Positions 41,428 to 51,467 of a stretch of 64,000 nucleotides of DNA are shown in pieces. Location: the NCBI GenBank assembly GCA_035548125.1, contig DASZTV010000063.1:1-64000 (forward strand), given 5' to 3'. This DNA is from DASZTV01 sp035548125. GTDB lineage: Bacteria > Actinomycetota > Actinomycetes > JAFAQI01. The translations under genes were made by a program, and so were the position numbers. Position 1 is the first letter of the stretch. Each line of letters opens with the position of its first letter. A model generated the notes under the pieces. It saw only the letters and a list, made by a program, of their open reading frames with translations. It was not told the DNA's origin and did not search any database.

Positions 41428-42644
41428 CCAGTCGACCGGAGGCGGATGCCGCCGCGGTGTTCGATCCGGACGCGTGGACGGAAGGCGCGCCGTACGACGC
41501 CCTCGCGCGGTTGCGCGCCGAGGCACCCGTGCAGCCGGTTGAGCTCGCGGGCCTGCCAAGGATCTGGCTGGTGACCCGCCACGAGGACGTGATCCGGGTC
41601 AGCCGAGACGACACGACATTCAGCTCACGGACCGGTAACACGTTCGTCGAGGTGCCGGCGTCCGCCGACTCCGCGATGCTGCCCAGCCTCGACCCGCCAC
41701 GCCACACGACGATCCGGCGGCTGGTCAACCAGGCGTTCACGGCGCGTAACGTCGCACGGCTCGAGGACCGGATCCGCCAGATCGCCCGGAGCATCGTGGA
41801 CCGCGTCGTCGACCTCGGCGAGTTCGACGCGGTGCCCGAGATCAGCGCCGAGATGTCGCTCCAGGTGATCGCCGAGGTGCTCGGCATCCCGCAGGAGGAC
41901 CGACTCAAGATCTTCGAGTGGAGCAACGCGATCGGGAGCCTCGGCATCGAGGATCCCGACTACGCCCCGGACCCGGGATCGCTGGCGGCAGCCGGCGCGG
42001 CGATGTACGCGTACTGCCAGGACCTCCTCAGGGTTCGACGGAACGAGCCGCCGCGCGACGACATCCTGTCGGCGCTGCTGGCAGCGCGGGTGGATGACGA
42101 GGCGCTCACCGACGCGCAGCTCAACGAGTTCTTCCTGCTGCTCGCCGTCGCCGGCAACGAGACCACCCGCAACACGCTGAGCCACTCGGTCCACTCCCTG
42201 TCCGAGCACCCCGAACAGCGGGCGAGGCTGGCTACGGCAGGCGCCGTGACGCCGGGCGTGGTGGACGAGCTGCTTCGGTGGTCGACCCCGGTACTCCATT
42301 TCCGTCGCACCGCCGCGATCGACACCGAGATCGCGGGCCGGCGGATCGTCGCGGGAGACTGGGTTGTCATGCACTACCTGTCGGCCAACCGCGACGAGCG
42401 GGTGTTTGCGGACCCGCAGCGGTTCGACATCACCCGCGAGCCCGGGCCGCACGTCGCGTTCGGGGGGCTCGGCACCCACTTCTGCCTCGGGGCGCAGCTG
42501 GCACGACTGGAGATCACCGTGATGCTCGAGGAGCTGTACCGGCGGGTCCCGGAGCTCACCGTCACCGCCGCGCCGACGCGGCTGCGTTCTGCGTTCTTCC
42601 ACGGCATCAAGTCGCTGCCCTGCTCCGTCGGGAGGGCGCGGTGA
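41424..42644 (+). CDS. Cytochrome P450
   Basis: A 406-residue P450. I-helix FFLLLAVAGNETTRNTLSHSV (the AGxET oxygen-activation motif), K-helix ExxR in VDELLRWSTPV and haem loop FGGLGTHFCLGAQLARLE with the Cys ligand are all intact. LDPPRHTTIRRLVNQAF is the usual C-helix region. The sequence is close in style to CYP families that oxidise sterol, terpenoid or fatty side chains in actinobacteria, but no subfamily can be named. Both ends overlap neighbours by 4 bases, so it is obligately part of the eight-gene operon. Confidence 0.95.
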   Translation: MTSRPEADAAAVFDPDAWTEGAPYDALARLRAEAPVQPVELAGLPRIWLVTRHEDVIRVSRDDTTFSSRTGNTFVEVPASADSAMLPSLDPPRHTTIRRLVNQAFTARNVARLEDRIRQIARSIVDRVVDLGEFDAVPEISAEMSLQVIAEVLGIPQEDRLKIFEWSNAIGSLGIEDPDYAPDPGSLAAAGAAMYAYCQDLLRVRRNEPPRDDILSALLAARVDDEALTDAQLNEFFLLLAVAGNETTRNTLSHSVHSLSEHPEQRARLATAGAVTPGVVDELLRWSTPVLHFRRTAAIDTEIAGRRIVAGDWVVMHYLSANRDERVFADPQRFDITREPGPHVAFGGLGTHFCLGAQLARLEITVMLEELYRRVPELTVTAAPTRLRSAFFHGIKSLPCSVGRAR

Positions 42645-44098
42645 GCTCGCGCGATCTCGTCATCGTCGGCGTCGCGCAGCGCACCGTGCGGCCGCCCGGC
42701 CCGGCGCCGGAGCCGCTGGAGTCATGGGAGCTGGCCGCGCGGGCGGCTGCCGAGGATGCCGGTGTCCCCGATCTGCTGACCGAGCTCGACTCGGTCCAGG
42801 TCGTCTACTGCCAGAGCTGGCCGTACGACGACCCGGCCGGCCGGCTCGCGGAGCGGCTCGGCGCCTCCCCCGCACATCGGGTCTACTCGGGAATCGGTGG
42901 CACGGTGCCGCAGGTTCTCGTCGCCGACACGGCCGAGGCGATGCAGCGCGGCGAGCTCGATTCGGCGTTGATCGTGGGCGCAGAAGCCCTCGCGACGAAG
43001 AAGGCGCTCAAGCGCGCCGGCGAGCGGCCGGCCTGGTCGCACCGCGAGAACCCGCCGTCGCCGTTTCCGTGGACCCCGCCACCTGCGGTCGAGCTCGCGC
43101 ACGAAGTGTTCCAGGCGTGGGAGACCTTCCCGCTGTGGGACACCGCACGGCGCGCGGCGCGCGGCACCGACCTTGCTGCGTACTCCCGCGAGCTGGCCGA
43201 GCTGATGGCGGCGATGACCCCGCGCGCGGCCGACAACCCGCACGCCTGGCGACCCGTCGCGCTGAGCGCCGACGACATCGCGACGGCGACGGCGGACAAC
43301 CGCTACGTCGGCTGGCCGTACACGAAGCACGAGGTGTCGGTGATGGACGTCGACATGGCGGCAGCCCTGCTCGTCACCACCGTGGCGAAGGCGGATGCGC
43401 TCGGCGTCCCGGCCGACCGCCGGGTGTACCTGGCGGCGAGCTGCTACGCCGAGGACCCGGCCGGCGTCGCGGAGCGCCAGAACCTGGCGGCCTCCGCGGC
43501 GATGCGGGTGACCGGGACGGCCGCGCTGCGTGCGGCGGGTCTCGACCTCGCCGACATCACCTGCTTCGACCTCTACTCGTGCTTCCCCTCCTCGCTCACC
43601 CTCGCCACGGACGCGCTCGGCCTGGACCCGCTCGACCCCCGCGGCCTGTCGGTCACCGGCGGCCTGCCGTACGCCGGCGGGCCCGGAAGCGGATACCTCT
43701 TGCACGGGATCGCCTCGGCCGTCGACCGGTTGCGCGCGGACGGCGGCGCCGCGTTCGTGACCGGTGTCGGAATGCACCTGCAGAAGCACGTCGCAGCCGT
43801 CTATCGCACCGAGCCTGGTTGGACGCCGGCCCGGGACGCGCAGGACGAGGTCGACCGCGCGCAGCCGAGGCTCCCGCTCGTGGACAGCTACGACGGCACC
43901 GCCACGGTCGCGGCGTACACCGTCGCGCACGATCGCGAGGGCCCGCAGAGCGCGCTTCTCGTGCTCGACGTCCCCGGCGGGCGCACGCTCGCCAGAGCCG
44001 TTGCGGCCGATCTGCTCGCCGACGCCGAGAGCCGTGAGCTGGTCGGTACGACCGTGAACGTCACGAGTGACGGCCTGAAGAACACGGCCACCTGGTAA
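42641..44098 (+). CDS. Thiolase-fold protein without the nucleophilic Cys
   Basis: A 485-residue thiolase-superfamily protein from GTG 42641. The fold is supported by LVIVGVAQRTVR, VYSGIGGTVPQVLVADTAEAMQRGELDSALIVGAEAL, DLYSCFPSSLTLATDALG and GGLPYAGGPGSGYLLHGIASAV. At the acyl-Cys site the sequence is GIGGTVPQ, so it has no Cys there. Mycobacterial proteins annotated as acetyl-CoA acetyltransferase with similar GGNxPQ segments share this feature; their activity is unsettled. It carries no DUF35 domain, unlike 4089-5750. A CoA-thioester-binding, non-thiolytic role is inferred. Confidence 0.82.
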   Translation: MSSRDLVIVGVAQRTVRPPGPAPEPLESWELAARAAAEDAGVPDLLTELDSVQVVYCQSWPYDDPAGRLAERLGASPAHRVYSGIGGTVPQVLVADTAEAMQRGELDSALIVGAEALATKKALKRAGERPAWSHRENPPSPFPWTPPPAVELAHEVFQAWETFPLWDTARRAARGTDLAAYSRELAELMAAMTPRAADNPHAWRPVALSADDIATATADNRYVGWPYTKHEVSVMDVDMAAALLVTTVAKADALGVPADRRVYLAASCYAEDPAGVAERQNLAASAAMRVTGTAALRAAGLDLADITCFDLYSCFPSSLTLATDALGLDPLDPRGLSVTGGLPYAGGPGSGYLLHGIASAVDRLRADGGAAFVTGVGMHLQKHVAAVYRTEPGWTPARDAQDEVDRAQPRLPLVDSYDGTATVAAYTVAHDREGPQSALLVLDVPGGRTLARAVAADLLADAESRELVGTTVNVTSDGLKNTATW

Positions 44099-44106
44099 GG
44101 GCTGCC

Positions 44107-45267
44107 GTGACCAGGGACGAGCTCGTCGAGGTGATGCGGCGCGCGATGATGCTGCGTGCGGACTCCACCACCGACCTGATGCCCGAGGAACGGCTCGAGC
44201 CGGCGGCGCACTACACCGACCCCGAGCGCTTGGCGCGGGAGCGCGCGCTCGTCCACGCGGCGCCCCAGCTGGTGGGCTACGCCGGCGAGCTGCCGGAGCC
44301 CGGAACCTTCGCCACGAAGGACGTGATGGGTACGCCGGTGCTGCTGACTCGCGCGAAGGACGGCGAGGTCCGGGCGTTCCACAACATCTGCCGGCACCGG
44401 CAGGCACCGATCGCGTCGGGATGCGGTGCAGCCCAGCGGCTTGCGTGTCCGTACCACTCCTGGACCTACGACCTGACGGGCCGGGTCACCGGCGTACCTG
44501 GTGACGAGGGCTTCAGTGCGGAGCGGTCGACACAGGCGCGGCTGGCCGAGCTGCCGGCGGAGGAGTACGCCGGCTTCCTGTGGGTCGGCCTGGAGCCGGA
44601 CCACCCGCTCGATGTCGCCGGCCACCTGGGCGAGCTGGGCCCCCAGCTGGCGTCCTGGAACTTCGGCGAATGGGCGCCGGTCGGCGAGAAGCGGCTAGAC
44701 GGGCGGCTCGACTGGAAGCTCGCCCTCGACACGTTCGCCGAGAACTACCACTTCGCGACGGTGCACGCGACGACGTTCGCGACGGTGGCCCACAGCAACT
44801 GCACGGTCTTCGACGGCTACGGCCAGCACCACCGGCTGGTGTTCCCGCTCCGGGCGATCGACGACTGCGTCGGTGTGCCGGAGGAGGACTGGGTCCCGCT
44901 CGAGCGCCTCGTCGTGATCTACGCGCTCTACCCCAACATCGTGCTGTCGGTCACGGCGGTGAACGGCGAGATCTTCCGGGTCTATCCCGGTTCCCGGCCC
45001 GGCGAGTCCACGACGTACCACCAGAACTCCTGGCGCGGCCCGCTTGACAGCGACGACGCCCGCGCGAGCGCGGAGGCGGTCTTCGACTACGCCCACCACA
45101 CCGTCCGGGACGAGGACTACGCGCTGGCCGAGCGGCTGCAGGCCAACCTCGAAACCGGGCTTTCCCCCCACCTGCTGTTCGGGCGCAACGAACCCGGCCT
45201 GCATCATCGACACTCAGTGATTACCGAAGCCCTCGCCGGCCGAGCCCAGGGAGAGACCGACCAGTGA
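44107..45267 (+). CDS. Rieske non-haem iron oxygenase, alpha subunit
   Basis: A 386-residue ring-hydroxylating oxygenase. Rieske cluster ligands are C95-x-H97 (NICRHRQAP) and C114-x2-H117 (CPYHSW). The mononuclear iron site is in LALDTFAENYHFATVHATTF (two His around residues 214 and 219). The length fits single-subunit alpha-type enzymes (KshA or carnitine-oxygenase style). GTG 44107 starts 8 bases after the thiolase stop. No reductase gene lies in the operon. It would add oxygen to the same substrate that the ligases activate. Confidence 0.92.
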   Translation: MTRDELVEVMRRAMMLRADSTTDLMPEERLEPAAHYTDPERLARERALVHAAPQLVGYAGELPEPGTFATKDVMGTPVLLTRAKDGEVRAFHNICRHRQAPIASGCGAAQRLACPYHSWTYDLTGRVTGVPGDEGFSAERSTQARLAELPAEEYAGFLWVGLEPDHPLDVAGHLGELGPQLASWNFGEWAPVGEKRLDGRLDWKLALDTFAENYHFATVHATTFATVAHSNCTVFDGYGQHHRLVFPLRAIDDCVGVPEEDWVPLERLVVIYALYPNIVLSVTAVNGEIFRVYPGSRPGESTTYHQNSWRGPLDSDDARASAEAVFDYAHHTVRDEDYALAERLQANLETGLSPHLLFGRNEPGLHHRHSVITEALAGRAQGETDQ

Positions 45268-46739
45268 GCCTGACGTTGCTGCTCGACCTCGCGACCGGCA
45301 TGGTGCCGGATCGCATCGCCGTGGGACGCCGTGACGACGGCATCACCTTTGCCGACCTCGATCGCTTGGCCCGCACGGCGGCGGCGCGAATCCAGACCGA
45401 GGGTGCCGCCACCCTCGCCTATGTCGGCCTGTCCGGTCCGGCGTTCCACACCGCGCTGTTCGCCGCCGCGCATGCCGGGGTGCCTGTCGCGCCGTTGAAC
45501 TACCGGCTCTCCGACGAGCAGCTGGCCGACCTCGTCGGCCAGCTCGACGCGCCGCTGGTCGTCGCCGACGAGGCCTACCTGTCGCACCTGCCGCCGGGCA
45601 TCCCGACGGTCACCACGACCGCGCTGCTCGCGTTGCCCGACGCCGATCCGGAATGGGTCGACGTCGACGACGAGTCGCCGGCGGTGCTGCTGTTCACGAG
45701 CGGCACGACGAGTGCACCGAAGGGCGTGATCCTGCGCCACGCGCACCTTGTCTCCTACGTGCTGCAGACCGTCGACCCGGGCTCGGCGGACGAGGCCGAC
45801 GCCGCACTCGTCTCGGTCCCGCCGTACCACGTGGCGGGGGTCGGCACGGTGCTCACGAACACAGCGGCGGGCCGGCGCGTGGTGCACCTTCCGGACTTCG
45901 CCGCGGACGGCTGGCTCGACGTCGTCGCGACCGAGGGCATCACGAACGCGATGGTCGTGCCGACGATGCTGTCGCGGATCGTCGACCACCTTGAAGGCGC
46001 GGTCGCAGCGACGCCGACGCTGCGATCGATCGCGTACGGCGGGGCACGGGTCAGCCACCCCGTGCTAGCCGCCGCCCTGAAGGCGTTTCCTGAGACCGGC
46101 TTCGTCAACGCCTACGGCCTCACCGAGACCTCGAGCACGATCGCGCTGCTCGACGCGGACGACCATCGCGCCGCTCTCACCAGCGACGACCCTGCGGTGC
46201 AGGCGCGGCTGTCCAGCGCCGGCAGGCTGATCCCGGGCATCGAGGCGCAGGTCCGTGACGAGGACGGCTCGGTGCTGCCCGCCGGTGAGGCGGGCGAGCT
46301 GTGGGTTCGGGGGCCGCAGGTGTCGGGCGAGTACCTCGGCAAGGGCAGCGTGGTGGACGGCGACGGCTGGTTCCCGACTCGCGACCGTGCCTGGGTGGAC
46401 CCCGAGGGCTACCTGTTCATCGAGGGACGCACGGACGACACGATCATCCGCGGCGGGGAGAACATCGCCCCGGCGGAAGTCGAGGACGTGCTGGTCGAGC
46501 ACCCGGACGTTCACGAGGTCGCGGTCGTCGGCGTCCCGGACGACGAGTGGGGCGAGTGCATCGTCGCCGTGGTCGTCCCTCATCGCGAGGTCGACCCCGA
46601 GGATCTCCGCGCGTTCGCGCGCAAGACGCTGCGCGGCAGCCGCACCCCGGATCGCATCGTCTTCCGTGACGAGCTCCCGGTCACCCCTACCGGCAAGCTG
46701 CTCCGCCGCGTTCTCGTCGACGAGCTCACCGCCGGTTAG
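45264..46739 (+). CDS. Acyl-CoA synthetase (class I adenylate-forming)
   Basis: A 491-residue ligase from GTG 45264, overlapping the Rieske gene by 4 bases. Motifs: LFTSGTTSAPKGVILRH (P-loop), NAYGLTETSSTI (A5), GWFPTRDRAWVDPEGYLFIEGRTDDTIIRGGENIAPAEVE (A7/A8; TGD is replaced by TRD) and LPVTPTGKLLRRVL with the lid Lys. The TRD replacement alters a motif near the ribose-binding Asp but the Asp itself is kept. This is the second ligase in this operon after the ligase-kinase fusion. Confidence 0.93.
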   Translation: MSLTLLLDLATGMVPDRIAVGRRDDGITFADLDRLARTAAARIQTEGAATLAYVGLSGPAFHTALFAAAHAGVPVAPLNYRLSDEQLADLVGQLDAPLVVADEAYLSHLPPGIPTVTTTALLALPDADPEWVDVDDESPAVLLFTSGTTSAPKGVILRHAHLVSYVLQTVDPGSADEADAALVSVPPYHVAGVGTVLTNTAAGRRVVHLPDFAADGWLDVVATEGITNAMVVPTMLSRIVDHLEGAVAATPTLRSIAYGGARVSHPVLAAALKAFPETGFVNAYGLTETSSTIALLDADDHRAALTSDDPAVQARLSSAGRLIPGIEAQVRDEDGSVLPAGEAGELWVRGPQVSGEYLGKGSVVDGDGWFPTRDRAWVDPEGYLFIEGRTDDTIIRGGENIAPAEVEDVLVEHPDVHEVAVVGVPDDEWGECIVAVVVPHREVDPEDLRAFARKTLRGSRTPDRIVFRDELPVTPTGKLLRRVLVDELTAG

Positions 46740-46762
46740 CTGCAGCCGACTAGCGTCGCAGC

Positions 46763-47491
46763 GTGAGCAGTACGCCGCCGGCGCAGTCGCAGGCCGCTGC
46801 CGTGCTGGCCGCGGTGCTGGACGTCACGGCCGCGCTGCCGGTGGAGGACGCCCTGATCGTCGAGTCACTGGCGTACTCGACGTTGCAGTCCGGCCCCGAG
46901 CACCAGGCGTGGCTCGCCTCCCGGAAGCCGCGGGAGCGCCGGATCTCCGCCGAGCCCGTCACCGTGAGCCGTGACGGCGCCGGGCTCGCGGTTCGCCTGA
47001 ACCGCCCGGAACGGCGGAACGCGATCGACGCCGCGACTCGCGACGCACTGCTCGACGCCTTCGCGATCGCGGACGCGGACCCGGCGCTCACCGTGGTGTG
47101 GAGCGGCGAGGGACCGTCGTTCTGTGCCGGAGGCGACCTGGATGAGTTCGGGACGTTGTCCGACCCGGTGAGCGCCCACCTGATTCGTACGTCGCGAAGC
47201 CTCGGCGCTGCAGTGCATCGGCTGCGCGATCGCAGCACCGTTCTCATGCACGGCGCGTGCGCAGGCGCCGGCGTCGAGCTGCCCGCCTTCGCGGCGAAGG
47301 TGATCGCCGAGCCGGGCACCACGTTCCTGCTCCCCGAGCTTTCGATGGGCCTGATCCCGGGTGCCGGCGGCACCGTGAGCCTGCCGCGCCGGATCGGGCG
47401 GGATCGCACCGAACAGCTCGCGCGCCGCGGCACGCCGATCGATACCGAGACCGCCCTGGAGTGGGGCCTGATCGACGAGATCCGGACATGA
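46763..47491 (+). CDS. Circularly permuted crotonase (enoyl-CoA hydratase family)
   Basis: A 242-residue protein in which the normal C-terminal crotonase segment comes first. Residues about 30-58 (ALIVESLAYSTLQSGPEHQA, then WLASRKPRER) match the usual last helix and KRxP end. After it the canonical start follows (VSRDGAGLAVRLNRPERRNAIDAATRD), then SFCAGGDLDEFG and MHGACAGAGVELPAFA for the oxyanion hole, and LLPELSMGLIPGAGGTVSLPRRIG with the Glu. The chain ends at ALEWGLIDEIRT, where normal family members continue for about 70 residues. GTG 46763 lies 23 bases after the ligase; the stop overlaps the next gene. Confidence 0.85.
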   Translation: MSSTPPAQSQAAAVLAAVLDVTAALPVEDALIVESLAYSTLQSGPEHQAWLASRKPRERRISAEPVTVSRDGAGLAVRLNRPERRNAIDAATRDALLDAFAIADADPALTVVWSGEGPSFCAGGDLDEFGTLSDPVSAHLIRTSRSLGAAVHRLRDRSTVLMHGACAGAGVELPAFAAKVIAEPGTTFLLPELSMGLIPGAGGTVSLPRRIGRDRTEQLARRGTPIDTETALEWGLIDEIRT

Positions 47492-48669
47492 CAGCAAACC
47501 CGGAGATCGCGGCTTGGGCCCGCTCCGGCGCGATGGCCCTGACCGGGCGGTCCGACGGTCCGCCTCAACTGGTGGCGGGCGCGCCGGCCACCACGGTGCG
47601 TCGAAACCTGGAAGCGCTGTCCGCGACCGCCGCGGCCGTCGGACTCGACCCGCCGCCGCTGCCCGACGAACGGCTACTCGGCGAACGCGCGGCGGTGATG
47701 GGGCTACGGCGTCAGGGCCGGGTCTCGGCCGGCGGCGCCACCCGACTGCTGGACGCGGCAGACGGCACGGTCGCACTCACGCTGTCCCGTCAGGCGGATC
47801 TCGAGGTGCTGCCTGCCCTCCTCGAACGCAACACCGTGTCGGCCGACCCGTGGCACGACGTCGCGGCATGGGCGGCCGTGCAGGACGCGCGCGACATCGA
47901 GGAGCGCGCCGCGCTCCTCGGTCTGGCGATCGGCGCGGTCCACCACTCCGTCGAGGCCGCCGTTGGTGGCCTGTCGACCCCCCTGGGCAGGCCACCAAGG
48001 GCGGCCTCGGCGAACGCGCCGCTGGTCGTCGACCTGTCGGCGTTGTGGGCCGGACCGCTGTGCGCGCACCTGCTCGGCCTGGTCGGCGCGCAGGTGCTGG
48101 CTGTCGAGAGCACGCAGCGGCCGGATCCGACGCGCGACGTGGCCCCGGGGTTCCACGCGCTGCTGCGCGGAAACGCCGAACACTGCTCGCTGGACTTCAC
48201 CTCGCGCGAGGACGTCGCCCGGCTTCGCGACCTGCTGGTTGGTGCGGACATCGTCATCGAGGCGGCACGCCCTCGGGCGCTCGCCCAGCTCGGCATCGAT
48301 GCTCACGAGGTCGCCGCAGAAGGACACGGCACCTGGGTGTCGATCACGGCCTACGGGCGGGCGCAGAACCGGATCGGCTACGGCGACGACGTGGCGGCGG
48401 CAGCCGGCCTGCTCGGCGAGGGCCCGGTCTTCGCCGGTGACGCCGTCGCCGACCCGATGACCGGCACCCACGCCGCCCTCGCCGCGCTGTCCCACTGGGC
48501 CGCGGGGCACAGCGGCGTCGTCGAGCTCTCCATGTACGACGTGGTGCATGCCGCGCGAACCCCTCTTCCCGAGTCGCACGTCGTGCGACGCGGCGACGAC
48601 TGGTACGTCGACGACGGCAGCGAGCTCCATCTGGTGCGGCGGCCCGTCGCCCGGCAGGCCATTCGGTGA
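47488..48669 (+). CDS. CaiB-type CoA-transferase with rearranged domain order
   Basis: A 393-residue family III CoA-transferase homologue. The standard N-terminal Rossmann entry (LVVDLSALWAGPLCAHLLGLVGAQVLAVES) does not appear until about residue 180. It is followed by DIVIEAARPRALAQLGID, VSITAYGRAQNRIGYGDDVAAAAG and GDAVADPMTGTHAAL, where the Asp matches the catalytic position. The chain then ends soon after VELSMYDVVHA. The first 160 residues (AAWARSGAMALTGRSDGPPQ, LLDAADGTVALTLSRQADLE) look like the part that normally follows. ATG 47488 overlaps the permuted crotonase stop by 4 bases. Confidence 0.8.
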   Translation: MTANPEIAAWARSGAMALTGRSDGPPQLVAGAPATTVRRNLEALSATAAAVGLDPPPLPDERLLGERAAVMGLRRQGRVSAGGATRLLDAADGTVALTLSRQADLEVLPALLERNTVSADPWHDVAAWAAVQDARDIEERAALLGLAIGAVHHSVEAAVGGLSTPLGRPPRAASANAPLVVDLSALWAGPLCAHLLGLVGAQVLAVESTQRPDPTRDVAPGFHALLRGNAEHCSLDFTSREDVARLRDLLVGADIVIEAARPRALAQLGIDAHEVAAEGHGTWVSITAYGRAQNRIGYGDDVAAAAGLLGEGPVFAGDAVADPMTGTHAALAALSHWAAGHSGVVELSMYDVVHAARTPLPESHVVRRGDDWYVDDGSELHLVRRPVARQAIR

Positions 48670-49985
48670 CCCTCATCCTGCGCGCGCAGGTCGACCGCCG
48701 GATCCGCAACGTCCGCTTCGACCGCGGCGTGATCCGCCAGGTGTCTCCCCATCCGATGGAGCCGATCGGCGACGAGGAGGTGATCGACGCCGGCGGCGCC
48801 GCTCTGCTTCCGGGCCTGCACGACCACCACATCCACCTGCTGGCGACCGCGCGGGCGCAGACGTCGATCGACGTCCGCAACGGCCTCGATGCACTGACCA
48901 CCGCGCCCGCCGGCTCCGGCTGGATCCGTGGCGTCGGAGGCGACGACGACCTGGACGCCGCCGCACTCGATGGCCTCGTCCCGGACCGCCCGGTTCGGGT
49001 GCAGCATCACAGCGGCGCGATGTGGGTCCTCAACTCCGCCGGCCTCGCCGCCGTCGACGCGGCCAACGCCTCCCGGCCAGGGATCGAGCGGGACGGCCAG
49101 GGCAACCCGACCGGCCGGCTGTGGCGGCTCGACGACTGGCTGGGCGCACGGGTCGCCGACGAGCCGCCCGACCTCGCCGCGCTCGGTCTGCAACTGACGG
49201 CGTACGGCATCACCGGCGTCACCGACGCCACCCCCACCTTCGGAAAGGGTGCCGCGGAGATCTTTCGCGCCGCCCGGCTGCCGCAGCTCCTCCACTTCCT
49301 CGCCGACCAGCCGCCGCCGTTCGGCGTGGTCGGACCGCGCAAGATCGTGATCGACGACCACGAGCTGCCGACGTACGACGCGCTGCGCGAGGAGGTGGCC
49401 GATGCGCGGGTGCTGCGCCGCGCGGTCGCCGTGCACTGCGTCACCCGCGAGGCGCTGCTGCTCATCCTGGCGGTCCTCGATGAGGTCGGCTCGGTGCCCG
49501 GGGACCGCATCGAGCATGCCGCGGTCATGGACACCGACACCGCGGACCGACTCGCCAGGCTCGGCGTTGCCGTCGTCACCCAACCCGGGTTCATCCGCGA
49601 GCGAGGCGACCGCTACCTGCGCGACGTGCCCGAGCAGGACCTGCCAGATCTGTACCGGTACGCATCACTGCTCGATGCGCGCGTCACCTGCGTGCCGAGC
49701 AGCGACGCGCCGTACGGCCCGCTCGACCCGTGGGCGGTGATGCGGGCCGCCCGCGACCGGCGAAGCGAGTCGCGGGCTCCGGTCAACGTCAAGGAATGGG
49801 TCAGCGCGTCGATGGTGCTCTCGGGCTACCTGCGGCCGCCCGGCTCGCTGCACTCCGCACCGCGCCAAGTACGTGCCGGGGCACCGTCCGATCTGGTGCT
49901 GCTACGGCTGCCCCTCGCCGAGGTGCTCGACGACCCACGCGCGGAACTGGTGCTGCGCACCTGGCACGCCGCTAGAGGTAGCTGA
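48666..49985 (+). CDS. Amidohydrolase family 3 (Amidohydro_3) protein
   Basis: A 439-residue metal-dependent hydrolase. The first metal motif is LLPGLHDHHIHLLA, and further ligands appear as His in VAVHCVTREALL, His in RIEHAAVM and Asp in PSSDAPYGPLDPW. It is shorter than YtcJ-type members (about 530). GTG 48666 overlaps the CaiB stop. It closes the eight-gene operon and its last 14 bases overlap the convergent ABC gene. A role in opening a lactone, lactam or amide of the catabolic substrate is possible; nothing in the sequence fixes it. Confidence 0.85.
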   Translation: MTLILRAQVDRRIRNVRFDRGVIRQVSPHPMEPIGDEEVIDAGGAALLPGLHDHHIHLLATARAQTSIDVRNGLDALTTAPAGSGWIRGVGGDDDLDAAALDGLVPDRPVRVQHHSGAMWVLNSAGLAAVDAANASRPGIERDGQGNPTGRLWRLDDWLGARVADEPPDLAALGLQLTAYGITGVTDATPTFGKGAAEIFRAARLPQLLHFLADQPPPFGVVGPRKIVIDDHELPTYDALREEVADARVLRRAVAVHCVTREALLLILAVLDEVGSVPGDRIEHAAVMDTDTADRLARLGVAVVTQPGFIRERGDRYLRDVPEQDLPDLYRYASLLDARVTCVPSSDAPYGPLDPWAVMRAARDRRSESRAPVNVKEWVSASMVLSGYLRPPGSLHSAPRQVRAGAPSDLVLLRLPLAEVLDDPRAELVLRTWHAARGS

Positions 49986-50684
49986 TCCCCGCTCCGGCGC
50001 CCTGCAGCTCGGCGGGCTCGCCGACGAACGTCACCGACCCCTTGGCCATCACGTAGCAGATGTCCGCAAGCCGCAGCGCGTAGCTGAGGTACTGCTCCAC
50101 CAGCACGATGGTCGTGCCGTCGGACTTCAGCTCCGCCACCGCGTCGTAGAGCATGTGCACGATGAGCGGTGCCAGACCCTGCGAGATCTCGTCCATCATC
50201 AGGACCTTGGGATTGGCGAGGAACGCGTGGCTCATCGCGAGCATCTGCTGCTCGCCGCCCGACAGCGTCCCGGCGCGCTGCTTCGAGCGTCCGGCAAGGC
50301 CGGGGAACAGCTCGTTGACGCGCGCGAGCTGACGGCGCCGCCATGCCGCATCCACCCCGCGCGCCGACTCGGCAGCGAGCTCGAGGTTCTCCCCCACCGA
50401 GAGTCCGGGAAAGACGCCGCGCCCTTCCGGCACGAGGGTGAGTCCCCGAAGGGCCCGGTGGTACGCCGACAACCCGTCGATCCGTTCTCCGAACAACCGG
50501 ATCTTGCCGCTCGTGCTGCGCACGGTGCCGGTGAGCGCCCCCAAGGTGCTCGTCTTGCCGGCACCGTTGGGACCGAGCAGCGCGACCGTGGCGCCTTCCG
50601 GCACGGTCAGCGACAGGTCCTGGATCACGGTGACCTTGCCGTACCCGGCTGACAGATCCTCGACTTCCAGCGCCGCTCGGGACA

Positions 50685-50688
<4 letters not shown>
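49972..50688 (-). CDS. Branched-chain-type ABC importer ATPase, LivF-like
   Basis: A 238-residue ATPase. Walker A LLGPNGAGKTST near residues 35-45, signature LSGGEQQMLA, Walker B VLMMDEISQGLAP and switch region VLVEQYLSYAL match LivF. It overlaps LivG by 4 bases and would dimerise with it under the fused permease. It is the last gene of an operon that runs from 55774. Confidence 0.93.
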
Positions 50689-51463
<775 letters not shown>

Positions 51464-51467
<4 letters not shown>

